A DNA stretch of 64,000 nucleotides from Nevskiaceae bacterium. GTDB lineage: Bacteria; Pseudomonadota; Gammaproteobacteria; Nevskiales; Nevskiaceae. Numbering within the stretch: the first letter of the stretch is position 1; every line of letters begins with the position of its first letter. The DNA is taken from NCBI GenBank assembly GCA_004298465.1, contig SCRT01000007.1:304770-368769 (forward strand), written 5' to 3'. Below, one piece after another: positions 63,305 through 64,000 of the stretch. Position numbers and translations under genes: made by a program. Below the pieces are notes generated by a model. The model worked only from the letters and a program-made list of their open reading frames with translations, was not told the DNA's origin and made no database searches.

Positions 63305-64000
63305 GGCGCTTTGGCGTCCTGCTGCGCTGCGCAGCTTGCGGCTCGGTCCGGGCCGCGTTTTCAGTTTAATGGTGCCATCACAGGAATCACAGTCAAAACT
63401 TAACTACATGAATGTACGTTGATTCCCTGTGCCCATAATCTTGATTTACCGTCAAAAATACCGCTAAAAACTTTCGACACCCAACCTTCACACCTTGCCC
63501 GAATGCCTCGATTCCACGTTCGCAGCCCGCTAGCTTCGGCGTTACCTGCGCAAGGGTCGCCCCTGCGCAATCTGCGCAAGCTGCGCAAGCTGCGCAAGCT
63601 GCGCAAGTGTAGACCATGATCCGCGCCCCGTTTCGCCAGCCTCGCGCCGCTCGCCACCACGCGCGTTGATCCGCTGCCGCATGCCATCAAGCCGCTCTAG
63701 TTCAAACTGTGTCGCCCGCGCGAGACCGCACCAAGACGCAACACTAGCGCGCGTAGCCCTTAGATGCGGGATTTCCCCGTATCTACGTGACGCCTCGCGC
63801 ACGCGGGAGACGGGTCGAGCAGACAGGCAACGTTGCCGGGCAGCGCCCGCCATTTGATTTGACCGGCTCAAACGCGGGATAAATTCTCTGCGTGCGGGAG
63901 CTGGCCGGTCAACAAAGCCGGTCGGCTCACAGTTTCGCCCTACCCCCCGCTGCAATGTTCGCGCCGTCAGCCTTGCGTCGTAGATACCTGAATCCGCGTC
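63305..64000. other. Gene-free region with tandem 9-bp repeat, upstream of dapF
   Basis: About 700 bp without a convincing gene. Long open frames on the minus strand (63400-63690 and 63542-63955) translate into compositionally odd, repeat-driven peptides without recognisable domains and lack ribosome binding sites. The dapF promoter must lie in 63305-63420. The repeat itself is listed separately. Confidence 0.5.
63546..63607. repeat. Tandem 9-bp repeat CTGCGCAAG
   Basis: An isolated CTGCGCAAG at 63546-63554 is followed after 8 bases by five head-to-tail units at 63563-63607, the first ending in T instead of G. Each unit contains the palindrome TTGCGCAA at the junction with the next. The 9-base period keeps all reading frames open, so frames through it are not evidence of a gene. 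Confidence 0.9.

Noticed and set aside
63542..63955. 137-codon minus-strand frame containing LAQ repeats
   Set aside because: The repeat unit is 9 bp, which keeps all frames open; no ribosome binding site, no domain, and odd composition.

Overview
This is 64 kb of dense, high-GC chromosome from a gammaproteobacterium. The evidence is the set of core-gene neighbourhoods with characteristic gammaproteobacterial order: lptG-lptF divergent from pepA-holC-valS; gloB divergent from a YafS-like methyltransferase-rnhA-dnaQ; lon-hupB-ppiD; carA-carB-greA-rlmE-ftsH-folP-glmM-tpiA-secG-tRNA-Leu; and rpsF-rpsR-rplI. A glyoxylate-shunt malate synthase, fadBA and a phasin-like protein suggest growth on acetate or fatty acids with possible polyester storage. 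A Nevskiales/Xanthomonadales-like host is plausible, but nothing here fixes the genus. I see no prophage, insertion sequence, CRISPR array or rRNA operon.

Layout. 0-10 kb: aceB, a Tat-exported multicopper oxidase, rraA, dsbB, radA, alr, dnaB and the S6-S18-L9 operon; S6 has a genome-encoded poly-Asp tail. 10-18 kb: an RDD membrane protein, lptFG, pepA, holC, a small cysteine-containing lipoprotein and valS. 18-25 kb: tRNA-Pro, a repeat-rich small exported protein, fadBA, the phasin/histone-H1-like protein and an ArsR-methyltransferase fusion. 25-27 kb: dnaQ, rnhA, a methyltransferase and gloB.

27.4-36.6 kb is the most unusual region. It is a tightly packed, same-strand run of nine genes. They encode an exported beta-rich protein, a secreted helical-repeat protein, a 946-residue TPR lipoprotein, a small TPR lipoprotein, a small exported protein, one ExbB/TolQ-type channel protein, two different ExbD/TolR-type proteins, and a TonB-like protein with a proline-rich linker and an AgmX/PglI-type C-terminal domain. 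The parts list resembles the Myxococcus Agl-Glt gliding (and Nfs spore-coat) machines: AglR plus AglQ plus AglS, TPR proteins and GltG. No outer-membrane beta-barrel or cytoplasmic polarity protein is encoded alongside. The enoyl-ACP reductase gene fabI follows after only 10 bp.

37-54 kb: ppiD, tRNA-Asp, tRNA-Val, hupB, lon, a histidine phosphatase, a small membrane-anchored protein, clpB (with a near-consensus sigma-32 promoter), a BON-domain protein, tadA, tRNA-Leu, secG, tpiA, glmM, folP, ftsH and rlmE. 54-64 kb: greA, carB, carA, a LysR regulator divergent from a TsdA-like dihaem cytochrome c, trxC, a PAP2 phosphatase and dapF. The last 700 bp has no convincing gene but carries a 9-bp tandem repeat.

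Most functional calls rest on recognised motifs and family length. Roles for the 27-36 kb cluster are inference from composition, not sequence-search results.
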